Source: Aquilaria yunnanensis
Lineage: Eukaryota; Streptophyta; Magnoliopsida; Malvales; Thymelaeaceae
DNA: 64,000 bases
Direction: 5' to 3'
Assembly: GCA_039654915.1 (NCBI GenBank)
Contig: CM077599.1
Coordinates: forward strand, 18,974,501-19,038,500
Shown here: one piece after another, positions 24,893-36,127 of the stretch
How positions within the stretch are numbered: the first letter of the stretch is position 1
Layout of the letters: each line of letters starts with the position of its first letter
Position numbers and translations under genes: made by a program
Notes under the pieces: generated by a model
The model's input: only the letters and a program-made list of their open reading frames with translations
Told to the model about the DNA's origin: nothing
The model's database searches: none

Positions 24893-25813
24893 CTATTACA
24901 TTATATAGATGTCTTAATTAATCAGAATGGAAAGAAGTAAATGTCATCAGTGTCGTACACTTGCACTACCTGCAGGCGCACACACACACGCGCGCGCGCG
25001 CACGCGCGCGTGTATATACACATATATGTAGTTCTCTAGAGAGGAAGCCAATCCCAACATTAATGGGACAAAAAAAAGATATTTAAGGTAAAATTTTCTT
25101 GGTTTGTGCTTTGCTTAAATCAACCCTCTGGAATTCAAAGAGTACCAAAAGCCATCGTTATTTTCTCTTCCTCATTTATTTTTCAAAATACACTACTCAA
25201 AAATACCCTGCAACAAAAGAGACGTTAGCGCGAGTAGATATCAACAACAAAAATGTTCACCAACCCATAGGACAAGATGTGTATCTTTGACCAAACTTCC
25301 AAAATGGCTTCTCAATTCAATTCAAAAGCCAAAGTACAAATAAAGGAAAGAATAATTTAAAAATAAAAAATAAAAAATAAAAAAAGCTATCTATTCATAA
25401 AAGCTGAAAATAGGCACAGAAAAAGCCTTGCTTAAAAAATCTATTCACTAAAGGGTTTAAGTTCAAAAAGTAGTCTATTTAAAAAGAAACCAAACTTCTA
25501 CAAGTAGGAAAACAGTCTCATTGATCAAGCATAAAAGAAGATGCTCAAGTATCATTCCCAAATTTAAACGGATAGTCCATGTTTCTAGCTAGTTTTCCCT
25601 CTGTTTACCTTAGACATCCCAAGCCAAAAAAAGTAGAAGTTCTCAAACGAAATAATATACTCCAATCTCTTGCCATGACCCATCATCTAGAGATAAAACA
25701 AAAACAATTGATTCGGTTGCATGATTTTAGTTGCAATATTTCTTCACAAACAAAACTAAACATCTACCCTTTCACACAACTGACTTCACCGTAAACTATG
25801 GTGAGAATGTTAG
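24893..25813 (-). pseudogene. Unprocessed pseudogene of the adenylate kinase 5-like gene (3' part)
   Basis: On the minus strand this copies the kinase gene from intron 15 past the stop. Introns are kept, so it arose by DNA duplication, not retroposition. Exon 16 (about 25690) has substitutions and lost about 40 bp. Exons 17 and 18 are missing because sequence of intron 16 joins directly to intron 18. The short final exon near 25200 is still recognisable (FLSSVF then stop). Everything 5' of intron 15 is absent at the point where a retrotransposon LTR starts. It cannot encode a kinase. Confidence 0.85.
24976..25030. repeat. (CA)n(CG)n / TATA microsatellite
   Basis: An alternating purine-pyrimidine tract of CA, CG and TA dinucleotides corresponds to the shorter GTGTTTGTGTGCGTGT stretch near 14467 in arm A. 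It therefore expanded in the duplicate. Such tracts can adopt Z-DNA. Confidence 0.85.
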
Positions 25814-27815
25814 GACCCTTACCTCAGCATTCGACCCAGGGCTAAAATGCAAGATAAATGCATTAAGGCCAAAGGGACCTAAGTGAATAAGTGGGTAATA
25901 TCATGAGTAGGCCTACCCGAGGCTTATCGGGTTTGTTTTGTTCGTGCAAAATGGCTTGAGTTGGTGATATTGGAAAACAAAGTTTGAGGGCCGAAATGAA
26001 CTTATAATCGGGTGGTAATAAGGATGCAAGTGTTCATGTAGGGACTCAAATGCACCATGCAAAAAAGAGTAAAACCAAGAAGGGCAATTGGGCTAATTTC
26101 ATGCACATGTAGCACTTAGCCGAATTTTGCATGGCTCCATTACTCAGCCAATTGTCTAAACAAGTCAAAGGATCCATTTAAGGTCAATCCATGTGTTCTT
26201 GGTGAAGGAGAGTCGGGTTCTTGGCCAGCCATTGCAAATTCTTGTTGTTTTTTAGCTTGGATTAAAGAATCAAGCTCATAGTTGGTGATTTCAGCCATAG
26301 GCGACCAAGTAAGCTTGAACTTAAAGCTTGATTTTGATGATTTGTGCTTAGCCGAAAGCTTAAAGTAAGAAATTAGTAAGGATTCACTATTTTCTACTTG
26401 ATTTTGGTACTGTTCCATGTTCAAGTAGGTATTTGGCTTCTAAGTGATAGTAGATTGAGCTAAATGAGCTTAGAATGCTGTAGGGGTTTATGTTCTACCT
26501 CAGGTATATGTGTTATGGTTGCTAGCTAGCTACTAAAGGCAAGTACTAAAGTTCATCATAGGTAGGCAGCCTATGGTTGGACTTGGAGCTCTAGTGGAAT
26601 GAGAATTGATAGAGATGAAACTTGGAATGGAATTATGTGTACTTACTAGTTTGGCTTTCGGCCGAGAATGAGCAATGTGTGGGGTGTGTGAGTTGTGTGC
26701 TTTGGTGCCTTGTTTGTGCTTGCTAACCTTCACTGGTTGTAGTTGTCATATATAAATGTATGTTGTATACATTTGTGCTTTGTGTTTTCATGTCTTTGTT
26801 GCAGGGTAAGCTTAAAAATAGAGCTGTATGAATTCCTTACTGAGTTGTATAACTCATGTCCCGTATATGTATGTTTTTCAGGAAAGGGTTTTGAGCTTGA
26901 CTAGCTTGTGTGCTAAGCTTATAATCAGTTGTACTAACATACGTACTAGAACCGAGAGAGTTGCTCAATAAGTGCATAGTATAAGGCTTGTATAATCACG
27001 TAACTCATATGTTTGAGTTTTTGCAGGCTTGTATGTAGATTGTGGGATAAGTCTAGAAACATGGATGTGTGCTCATGGGCTTTAGTATTATGGCTTGCTC
27101 TTTTGATCATGGGTCTAGTTGTGGGACTGTTTTTACAAACTATGATCATGTACCATATGTTTAAAGTAGCTTTTGGGTACTTCTAAGTACGTGGGCATGT
27201 AATGCATAACTAAGTGGTGTTTTGGAGTTTAAGTGCCCTTGGTAGTGTTCTAAGGATATAAGCACTAGTACGATGTGTATTTTGTATATGTAGCCTCAAA
27301 TGGCTTATGAGACTTATGTATGTGTTATGAATGAAAGGATAAGCTTGTGATGTAAAAGTTATGTGTAAAGGATAAGCTTGTGATGTACAAGTTATGTGTA
27401 CTCTTGGATATAAGCCATATTGTGTTTAATCTCTTTTGGAATTGTATTATTGTGCATAAGACATGAAAAACTTATGATTTCAAACTCTGAATGATGTGGG
27501 CTTGTTGGTTGCCATGTATTAAAATGCCACACTTGACGAGCACACATAAACACTTCAATAAGAATAAATTAAAACCTTGCCTTATGATGCAAGTAATGGT
27601 CTTATGCAAAAATTGGTGAGATTCCTAGGGCACCTCCTAGTACCTTAGCCTTATGAGTAAAGCATGTATGCATGCTTATTAAAGTTGGTCGAGTGTTAAT
27701 CCTAACTGTAATTCATTAGGGGTGCACCTAAGAAACATAAGTTGTGTGTGTTTTTGGGTAGTACTATGGGTTAGCCCATTATGTGCACTGGCTAGGGCCT
27801 GTGTAGGGCATGACA
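25808..27815 (+). mobile_element. 5' LTR of a Ty3/gypsy retrotransposon (Tekay/Del-like)
   Basis: The LTR starts TGTTAGGACCC and ends GGGCATGACA, about 2.0 kb. It is followed after 7 bp by a primer-binding site (27823-27834, TGGTATTAGAGC) matching the 3' end of initiator tRNA-Met with one mismatch. It cuts into the kinase pseudogene. The LTR end resembles, in reverse, the TGTCATGCCC and TGTCGTGCCC starts of the elements at 63319 and 43833, so these belong to one family or related families. Confidence 0.8.
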
Positions 27816-27822
27816 GCTTTGT

Positions 27823-27834
27823 TGGTATTAGAGC
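27823..27834 (+). promoter_or_regulatory. Primer-binding site (tRNA-Met type)
   Basis: TGGTATTAGAGC follows the LTR end CATGACA by seven bases. Plant Ty3/gypsy elements commonly carry TGGTATCAGAGC, complementary to initiator tRNA-Met; one C-to-T change is seen here. Confidence 0.8.
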
Positions 27835-27938
27835 TTGTGGTTAAGTTATAAGGGTTTGTCTAGACTTGTTCCCACTTAGGTTTATATAGATTTGTACTTA
27901 GTGAGCACATTTGTATATATGTAAACTATGGTGTAGGG

Positions 27939-30135
27939 TGAGAACCCAAGGCAAGAATAGAGAAATCCTTGAACAAGATGAAAGTAGAACAACCCATCCT
28001 AGAGATGGACAACCTACAACTGAACCTAAAGGACAACAGGAGATATTATAGCCTAATTTGGCCGAGGTGCCTAATGCTAGGGTAAATGCACCTGGACCTA
28101 GCAGGGGTAGACAAGAAAAGATGGGACAAATGATGGAAACAATGCAGGCCACCATAGCTCAATTAGTGGTGGGTATGCAAGCCTTGACTAAAGGCCAAGC
28201 TCAGGTACATGAAAGCCCAGAGCAAACTAGGGCAAAAGCGAACAGAGAAGGTGAAGGTAGGAAGGGAAAAATGCCTGGTAAAGAACCAGTGAATTTTGAC
28301 CAAGCAAGCAAGAATGGATGACACAGAGATGCAAAGGAAGGTGATGAAGAGAGGAGACATCCAAGGACCAGGAAAGTGAGATCAGAAATAAGGCAAGACA
28401 CTAAAGCTGAAGTAGAGGAGAGTCCAAAGGTGGAAGAACTGGACACTTACATGGCTCTAAGGAGGACTGAGTCTCCTACAGAAGTTACAGCCAAATGAGG
28501 GTCACCAAGAGGTGGAACCCGAAATACAAAAACAAGCGAAGGAAAGCAAAGAATAGGTGGACTTAGGGAGGGCTAGTTGGAAGGATTCCTGGCATTGAAA
28601 CCTCCTGTTTTCAAGGGTGGTTGTGACCTACAAGAAGCTGAATTTTGGGTCTATTAGGTAGAGAAAATATTTGAGATGATGGAAGTATCCTCTACACAGA
28701 AAGTACTCCTAGTGACTTTTAGACTTGAGGGGAATGTGAAGCTCTGGTGGAGAGCTATGCAAAGGACTTACCAAGACAAGAATCAAAGGAAGCCGTCTGC
28801 AAGGAGAAGATCAATAAAGTGGGTTAAATTCCTCCAAGTCTTTCAACAACAATATGTGAGTGAAGCCTTGAATGATAAAAAATAGATAGAGTTTGATTAG
28901 TTGGAATAAGGGAATCTCAGTGTGATGGAGTATGAACAAAAGTTTAATAACTTGATAAGATATGCTCCACAATATGATGGACAAGAAGAACTCAAAACCA
29001 AGAGGTTCTTAAGAGGCTTAAGGCCTGAACTGAGGCAAATACTCCGAGCTGTGGGAGCTAAAGACTACTATCAAGTAGTGCAAAGTGCCATAGCACTTGA
29101 ACAAGAATTCAGGGGCAAACAAGGAGTGGCCCAAGAAATGGAAGTGGCACATAAAAAGGCACAAGAAAAGACCTAAAGAAGAGGCCGAATTTATAGGAGG
29201 AAGAAGAGAATGTAAGAAAGAAAAAGGATTGCAACAATATGGTCTACAGTGCCCTACCTGTGGAAAGTTCCATGGAAACAAGCCATGTTTTAAACTGACT
29301 AATGGCTGCCATAAGTGTGGAGCCCCAGACCACTGGGTGAGAGATTGCCCAAAAAGGGGGGATGAAAGGAAAATGCTAGGGAGGTTCAACCCTAGGTGGC
29401 CTAGAGGGCAATTGCCTATGCCACAAATGAAGGCCAACATGCACAACCCAAGAGGGAAGCATGTACCTAAGCTACCACATGATCAAAGGAGGCAAAATGT
29501 ACCTCATGGCAGAGTGTTCCAATTAGAGACCTCCAAGAGAGTGCAAGATGCACCAGAGGCCGAAGCAGTTGAGAAGGAGACTAGCCAACAAAGGCTGAGC
29601 AGAAGAGCTTTAAAAAGTACCATTTACCTTAATGGCCAGTTAGTATCTGCACTGTTTGATGTTGGAGCTTCATTGTCTATAATTGCATCTAACTTGGTTA
29701 AGACCATGAACTTGGAAGTAAAGCACATGACAAATATGTACCTAGTCAAGACTGCTGGCAATGAAATCTTGTTTGCTTATCACATAGTTGAAAATTGTGT
29801 GATCTAGTTTGATACGTTGGAACTTAAAGCAGACTTAATAGTGTTGGACACTTATGATTATGATGTAATTTTAGGCATGAATTGGCTAAGTAAAAATAAA
29901 GTGATGATAGATTGTCATGCAAGACAACTATTGATGCTTGGTTGTAAACCATTTAAGCTAAATAAGTTTTTTGAATTAGTCTCAGATCACCAAATTGAAG
30001 CAGTAAAGCTAATAATGTTAGAAAATGAATATGAATGCTTGGAATTGAATGAGCAAGGAGTGACTAGTGAACTTAGTCAAATTCCTATAGTCCAAGATTA
30101 CCCAAAGGTCTTCCCTACAGACTTACTTGGATTAC
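27939..30135 (+). pseudogene. Ty3/gypsy gag-protease remnant
   Basis: Interrupted frames encode a gag-like start (28058-28321, MQATIAQLVVGMQAL), a retrotransposon gag domain (28676-29176, VKLWWRAM and FLRGLRPELRQILRA), a CCHC zinc knuckle near 29310 (CHKCGAPDHWVRDC), a retropepsin-like segment near 29650 (ALFDVGASLSIIA) and the spacer before reverse transcriptase (DVILGMNWLSK, near 29860). The order gag, zinc knuckle, protease is normal for Ty3/gypsy. Several stops and frameshifts break it. The protease active site reads D-V-G where D-S/T-G is expected. Reverse transcriptase, RNase H and integrase are absent because the sequence is cut at 30135 by the next LTR. It cannot be autonomous. Confidence 0.85.
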
Positions 30136-31614
30136 TGATAAATACTCATAAGTGTATTGCAATTAAGGATTTAAATCATCATTATACACTTTAAGTATGA
30201 TTAATTCTATATTCTGAGTATTTTTTCCATCGGGATACTATTCATGCATTTTCACTATTCACTGAGTTAATATTTATCGAGTCACTATTTACCAGTTACT
30301 ATTCATTGACTTACTATTCATGCACATATTTAACTGTTTATACGCGCATTTTTACTATTCATTAATAATAATTATTTTTTTACGTAGGTAAAATATCACT
30401 TGGTGACCTTTCACAAGAAAAATCATATCTGGAGCTGTAGATGTCGAAACTGAGTGATTCTAAATTCATTTGAAAGCCAACATATAGATATTCAACTCTG
30501 CTTCATTCTGAGAGCTAGTTTGATCATTTTTATTGCTGAAATCTAATTATAGATGAGACCATTTGTTCTTTTGTGCTCTAAAGAGCAGTTTCGGTAGAAA
30601 AATCATAACTTGAGCTAAAGATGTCTGATTTGAATGAACAAGATATTGATTCGAAGCTAAAGATGAGATCTACAAATCTCGTGCTTTAAGGAAGAGCTGA
30701 TTTGATGTGTATAGTGGTCAAAAAATTTAAAAGACGTTGAAGCCCACCATTGTTGATTTGTATTTACCTATATTTCACTATTCCATTTTAGCATTTCACC
30801 CACCCCAAAACTTTATAAATAGGCACCTTGAGGGGAGGGTGAAGGGATGTCATTTCTTGGGCCTCATTTATAATTTTTTCTCCTTTGATCTTGTTCTTGT
30901 TTTCCATACTGAAGCTCTATCCAGGTGTTTTCTCCTTATTCTTCTTCTTGTTATACCTTTGATCTTTCAATTCATGTTCATTTCATCTTTTATATGTTGT
31001 TTACTTTTATCATGGCTAACTAATCATTCTTTTGCTAAGGTGAAAGAGTGAAGCTTTTGGTAAAAAGGTTATGATTGATTTGAATGGATCACAACGTGAA
31101 TGGTATTTTCTTCCTTAATCTATTTAACTTTTCTCCTTGTTAAGTGGGAGTCTTGATTCATCATAGTCAATCATTGGCACAAAAGCTACTTGATTCCCTC
31201 TATAGAACATGGCTCTGTCGGCTATATTGGAATCTTGAGTTATTGTAGACAAAGGTTGACATGATGGATACTTGAACTCATTAGCAAGCGTTGGCATTTT
31301 AAGATCAATGAAAGTTACTACTAACTAAATTCCCCGATTGGGACCTCCTTTATGTGTGGATCTCAATTGAGTGATAAAATAGGCTAAAATTAATCATAAC
31401 CGATATACTAAAAGTGGATCCCCTAACTTTAGCTATTTTATTTGAATTTAAATTTTTAATCAATATTTGTTCACACATTTCACGAAAACCGTCTTTATTA
31501 AATATTTGTAATTTATATTTCTTAATTCACTTCTCTATGGTTCGACACTCGGACTCCTGAGATGTTACTACTTACGACAACCTACACTTGGGTTGCAATA
31601 GCTAGAGTGGAGCA
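30136..31614 (+). mobile_element. LTR in plus orientation, same family as the LTR at 61424-62919
   Basis: About 1.48 kb runs from TGATAAATACTCATAAGTG to GAGTGGAGCA. It is the reverse-complement relative of 61424-62919 over its full length, including the TATA-box region (CTTTATAAATAGGCACCTTG near 30810). No internal element follows it. The flanking pentamers (ATTAC left, ATAAC right) differ by one base, and the two flanks belong to different elements, so it may be a recombinant solo LTR. The open frame at 30737-31051 inside it is not a gene; its counterpart in the other LTR shows only nucleotide-level similarity. Confidence 0.8.
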
Positions 31615-31642
31615 ATAACAGTACACTTATGAGTATTCATCA
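31615..31642 (-). mobile_element. 28-bp stub of the minus-strand element's 3' LTR
   Basis: On the minus strand it reads TGATGAATACTCATAAGTGT and then TGTTAT, the start of the same LTR family. It is directly preceded (minus strand) by a purine-rich stretch (GGTTGAGGGTG), as expected of a polypurine tract. The remaining LTR is missing and is replaced by the plus-strand LTR at 30136-31614. Confidence 0.65.
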
Positions 31643-32639
31643 CACCCTCAACCAGGTTCTTACTAGTCCCTAACAAGTAAGGCGATGTACTTAATGAATA
31701 CTTAAGTTTCATCCAATATTTTCTACTATCAATCTCTATACTATAGATTAGAAATTATTGAAGTAATGAGCATCAAAATTAATATTCCAAAAAATGGCCC
31801 AAATTTTATAACGATTTATGCATTTCTCTACCACTCAAACAAGAAAAAAGTGTACAATATTATGAGTTACTGAATGCAGTAAGTGTGTGACTGACTATTA
31901 GAAGTGTCTAAAAGATTTCAGTAAATCATACCAACATCTACGGCTTATCAGAACAAATCTAATTCAAAACCATCACTTTGGCGGTCTTTCACACTGTTAC
32001 ACTATAAAAGGTTTTTTTTTTCATTTTCCAAGTCTTTTCAACACTTCTTGGTGTTGTTTTTCTTTGTTTTTTATTTTTTTTAGTTTTTTTTATTCAAATC
32101 AAGCTAAGATATGGTTCATTAAAAGTCCCAGCAGCCACATAGTTGGAGTATTCTTTGAAATCTAAAAGACAATAAAAATTTTCAGCATATGTAAAAATAT
32201 CAGTAATTCATAACTTAAATATCCTAATCCCTTGTCAAAGTGAATGAAATTTGACTAAATCATTATGTCAAATAAGATTTCAAACATGTAAAATTTAATG
32301 TAACTCATCACTTCAACAATTTCATCACCAAGCATAGAAATTTTCAAGATAGAAAATATAGATTACTGGTGAGTATGTCATCTTGTACGAGTTCAAAAAC
32401 CTACTAAAAAAATGTTATGACTAGCATGCCTAATAAGATGCGTCTCAAGAGTAAAAAAAATTACTTTTTACTCAGCCATCATAAACTAAGGACTTTGTCT
32501 AATGTTTTTAATATCAACATGAAGAGAAACTAACCTAAAAGAAAAAAAATGTGTCAACTATCCTTCCCCTTAACCAGATTAAGACATTGTCCCCAATGTC
32601 AAAATGTAAATAAGAAGAGTGAAGAAGAAATTACCTGAA

Positions 32640-33440
32640 TTGGTAGTTATTTAAAATGAAAATCTGAAATAATTTGAACCAAAATAAAGAAAATGCTGAT
32701 AATAAAATTAAAAGACAAGATACTATAAACAGATCCACAAGTTCGATTGCTCTCTTCCATAGTGCTTCATCGCTTAATAAGAATTGATAACCTGTAAGGA
32801 AAAAAAATAACAAAAATAAAATGACAATTAATGTACAGTAGTTGTGATTGTGGCTCACATCTTCCACTGGTTTTATGTCTAGTAACGGCTTCAACGCCTT
32901 CTATAAGTCAAGGATATGCTTCCCATCTAGTTTTCTTACAAACTGGGAAACAGGGTTGTTTAAAGTCAGATTTTCAAGACTGTAATGCTCTCGTTCTCTA
33001 TGAAAAATCCTCCATAAACTAAGATGTTTACATTGCACTATTCCCCAAGAATGCCTTTCAAGAGTCACTCGGATATCATCCAAAGAATCCTTACGCAGGC
33101 CATTCTTAATGAGTTTTCTTTTATCTTCTCAATTATTGGACATCATCCCTAAAGAACAACATTTAGTATCACAATTCCATCAACCACATTTGTGACAGAC
33201 GCGTAACCTTTTTGCTATTCCCTTTTTGGCATATGAGCTTTTGCCTAAGCCAGGCATACGGGGCACAAATGCGTCTGGAACTTCACCAACCAAACGGACC
33301 TTAGCTTCAATTAACCAACGCACCTCTTTAGAAATGCCTTTGTGCATAAAAACTCTGAATCTTTCATATCTAGCTTGATAAATCCTTTTAAGAACATTTA
33401 TTGACAGAGAGGGAAAGTATTTTCACAAAGTACAAAGAAC
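32640..33440 (-). pseudogene. Unidentified decayed coding remnant with CxxC-type motif
   Basis: On the minus strand a stretch near 33440-33180 stays open for about 80 codons and looks protein-like (RIYQARYERFRVF, VRLVGEVPDAFVPRMPGL, then RLRVCHKCG before a stop). Further pieces follow in shifted frames (DDIRVTLERHSWG near 33080; NNPVSQFVRKLDGKH near 32930; KPLLDIKPVEDV near 32890). The regular composition suggests a once real, conserved gene, now broken by stops and frameshifts. I do not recognise the family. It lies 3' of the integrase remnant of the minus-strand retroelement, so it could be a third retroelement reading frame or a trapped host exon. Confidence 0.4.
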
Positions 33441-33509
33441 AAAATCCATTGGTGAGAAAAAATTGAGAGATGAGGGAAATAAATCAGTTATTATGGGAAA
33501 CTGAGAAAA

Positions 33510-34330
33510 TCAACTTGAGAGCAACGGAGTACCGTATCGGCCACTTAACCGGGGAAAAATAGATCTTAATTTTTGAAAAATTTCAAAGGCTTTGCAGAAT
33601 GCATGTGCGTCTTTAAACAAATAGGGCCAGTAAAATTCAGACTGCAAAATCTTTACAGTTGTTTTCTTTGACAAACAATGCCCTCCGCACGTTTCAAAAT
33701 GAGGAAATTTAATGACACTTTTTACCTTATCCTCATGTATGCATCTCGTAAATATCTTGTCCGGACAATATGTGAAAAGATAAGAGTTATCCCAATAAAA
33801 ATTTTTCACTTCATGTAGAAATTTCTTCATATCTTGGATACTCCATTGAGTTGGCATCCGTCCTGTCACTAAAAAATTGACAATATCAGCAAACCAAGAA
33901 ACTATAGTGACAGAAAATAAGAATTCATCAGGAAAACAATAATTTATAGGTGCAGCCTCCGTTGTCAGTCTTGACAAATAGTCAACGACAACATTTTCGG
34001 TGTTTTTTTATCCTTGATCTCAATGTTGAATTCTTGAAGTAATAAGATCCAGCATATCAGCCTCGTTTTAGCATCTTTCTTTGATATTAGGTACTTCATT
34101 TCTTGGGTAAGAGCTTCAACTCTATTGTGGAGATTTTTTTTTGTTCATCAACTTTTGGTTTCCAACATGTGTTTCCTTCTGCATCTTCGATGTGGTTTTT
34201 CACAATAGTGTCAATGATGTAAATTTCATCACTTTCATCTTACTTTTCAGGTGGTTGCTTAATAAAGTTAAAAACATTTAGCTCCAATATCATATTTCCA
34301 AATGTCAACTTCATCAATCCATTCCTACAA
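33510..34330 (-). pseudogene. Ty3/gypsy RNase H end and integrase N-terminus (Athila-like)
   Basis: The minus-strand frame at 33977-33510 contains the segment linking RNase H to integrase (FADIVNFLVTGRMPTQW) and the integrase zinc-binding region (FYWDNSYLFTYCPDK, HFETCGGHCLSKKT, FYWPYLFKDAHAF). Upstream at 34330-34000, broken pieces match the end of the protease spacer (MKLTFGNMILELN) and the end of RNase H. Most of the reverse transcriptase is therefore deleted. Several stops and frameshifts are present, and the integrase core is missing after about 33530. The host element's protease part lies beyond the Helitron, at 55069-55606, in the same orientation. Confidence 0.85.
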
Positions 34331-34724
34331 TCTAATATATATATTAAAAGCAGGATACACTTACGGATACATGTGACTTTTCACTTAACACACCTTTTAT
34401 ATAGATACCACGTGTTAAACTTTTTATATATGGCAGGTATTAAACACAATTTTCACACGTTTTACCTAATTTGCCCATCAAGCTATTAGCAAAAAAAAAT
34501 CCGGCTGTGAAACGTTTTTCATAGCTCATGAATTATAGCAAGGAAATCTATATTAAATGCAAAGTTTCCTGATTATTCATAGTCTTGAATACACGGAATT
34601 CAAAATTTAAAAAGTCAAATAAACAATGTCCAGCAATTGCCATTCTCACAGTATAAAAAGGTCACAACTAAAACACACGAATACATCATTTCTCACAATA
34701 TATTAATACATCAGAAATCTAAAT

Positions 34725-35161
34725 ATGGATGTTGTTGCAGAATGCTATTCGTCAATCCTCCACGCAAACAAAACTTTGATTGCAAGGCTGAGGCGAAAAT
34801 GAGACACTGCAACTTCTTAGGGCAGAAAATGATGCACTCAAACGTAAAATAATCCGACTGGAAGCTGATTTGGTAGCACACAAGTGTATATAGCAATTTC
34901 TTCTCCCATTTTATATATTTTACTACTTTGTGACTAATATACTAAAATTTTTCTATGCAGTTCGAGGCAAAAGCAAACAAGATAAGCAAGGATGATTTTA
35001 ATATGTTCTTCAACATTCCAGGAGACACAAAAAGTGGATCAAGCAACATAAAGAGGCGTATGGTATTCGGTGTTCGAGATTTTCCTGTGGGTGGAGGGCC
35101 TGATGGGGTAAACGAGCGCAATGGAGTCATCCAGGTTGAGGAAGACCCACTGGAGCTCTAA
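34725..35161 (+). pseudogene. Helitron-borne small gene 1 (coiled-coil), damaged, unidentified
   Basis: The first exon-like piece (34725-34880) starts MDVVAECYSSILHANK and, after an apparent one-base loss near 34797, continues as a leucine/charged helix (ENETLQLLRAENDALKRK) that looks like a coiled coil. A second piece begins after the acceptor TCTATGCAG at 34961 and runs FEAKANKISKDDFNMFFNIPG to a stop at 35159-35161, ending QVEEDPLEL. The splice donor of the first piece is not canonical, as if one base were lost. I do not recognise the family. It sits just inside the Helitron 5' end, where a passenger or accessory gene is possible. Confidence 0.4.
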
Positions 35162-35659
35162 GATACATCTAGTATTAGGGTTTTTTCTTATTATCTAGAA
35201 TAAGGGCGTTGAATGCAGTTTCATGCCATTTAAGCATTTTATTTTACGTTATTACAAGTGTGTTCTAGTGCATTGATTTTAGGGGCACCTTTATAATATA
35301 TTATCCACCAGAAAAATCAGACCCATATATCACACATTGAATGTATAATATCAGCAATTATAGCCTTGAAATCAGCAATTGATATATTAACATATATTAG
35401 AGATCACGCCTATCTATAAAATATTCCTATGCAATAAAATTAGACACATATCAATTGCATTTAATGTATATTGACAGAGAATTATATTTAAGACCCATCG
35501 TAGTTAATGTAAATTACATTAAGAATTATATTTAAGAATTATATTAGAGAATTATCTTGACAGAAAATTAGAGATCACGCAAGTTAGAATGCCTATTTAA
35601 GACCCATCGTAGTTCTGAATAAGTGGAGGTAAAGGACACAGATAAGAAAATATACTGAT

Positions 35660-36109
35660 CATTGTAGATGAGTCATCACAGAATGGATGTGGCATAGAGG
35701 GCGGAGAACTTACAAAAGTAGTATGTGTATCAAACGAAGAGAATCAGGCAGAGAACGAGGAAGTGAGCAGCAAGAATGTTGAAACAATATGTTTATCCTC
35801 GTGAGTTTAAATACCCTCCATTCTTTTAATATATTTAGCTTGTACTTAGATCATTCTATATATTTTTTTCCTTATCTTATTAGGGGAGAGTCCAAAGATG
35901 AAGTGATTGAAGACCCAATAAAAAAGTGGAGGACATGGAGGATCCAAACGAAGCTCCCTAAAAGGTATTGGGACAGATTCAGAGACAAGGTGATTGGAAT
36001 TTTCACAGAGACAAATCGGTTGGGTTCAAGAAATCCAGGTTATGGGGCCCTAATAGATGAACTTTACGCACTCGAAGCAGAAGCGCGTGAGCTGTCATTC
36101 TTTCGTTAG
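35660..36109 (+). CDS. Helitron-borne small gene 2, unidentified, partial model
   Basis: An acidic exon-like piece (about 35660-35800, ending just before GTGAGT) joins in frame to a second exon (35884-36109, acceptor TTATTAG). The second exon encodes SKDEVIEDPIKKWRTWRIQ, then KRYWDRFRDKVIGIFTETNR and a C-terminal ALIDELYALEAEARELSFFR before TAG. No ATG is present in the first piece, so the true start must lie further upstream or is lost. The Trp/Arg-rich core and helical tail look protein-like. I do not recognise the family; a Helitron accessory protein or captured gene are both possible. Confidence 0.4.
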
Positions 36110-36127
36110 GAGTCATACTCTATGCTT

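Larger units (their letters stand above)
23799..25813. repeat. Inverted duplication, arm B
   Basis: This is the reverse-complement counterpart of 13211-16247. The left part (about 23800-24210) matches spacer at about 15780-16247, and the right part (24893-25813) matches kinase introns and exons from 13211 to 14565. It is shorter than arm A because of internal deletions. It ends exactly where the LTR at 25808 begins. Confidence 0.85.

Noticed and set aside
14204..25290. Two similar open frames (14204-14401 minus and 25099-25290 plus) considered as a small conserved gene
   Set aside because: They are antisense to the last kinase exon and 3' UTR and correspond because the region is duplicated in inverted orientation.
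33510..34330. Idea that the integrase remnant at 33.5 kb and the protease at 55.3 kb belong to two separate elements
   Set aside because: Orientation, lineage and an in-frame join across the precise Helitron ends show they are halves of one element.
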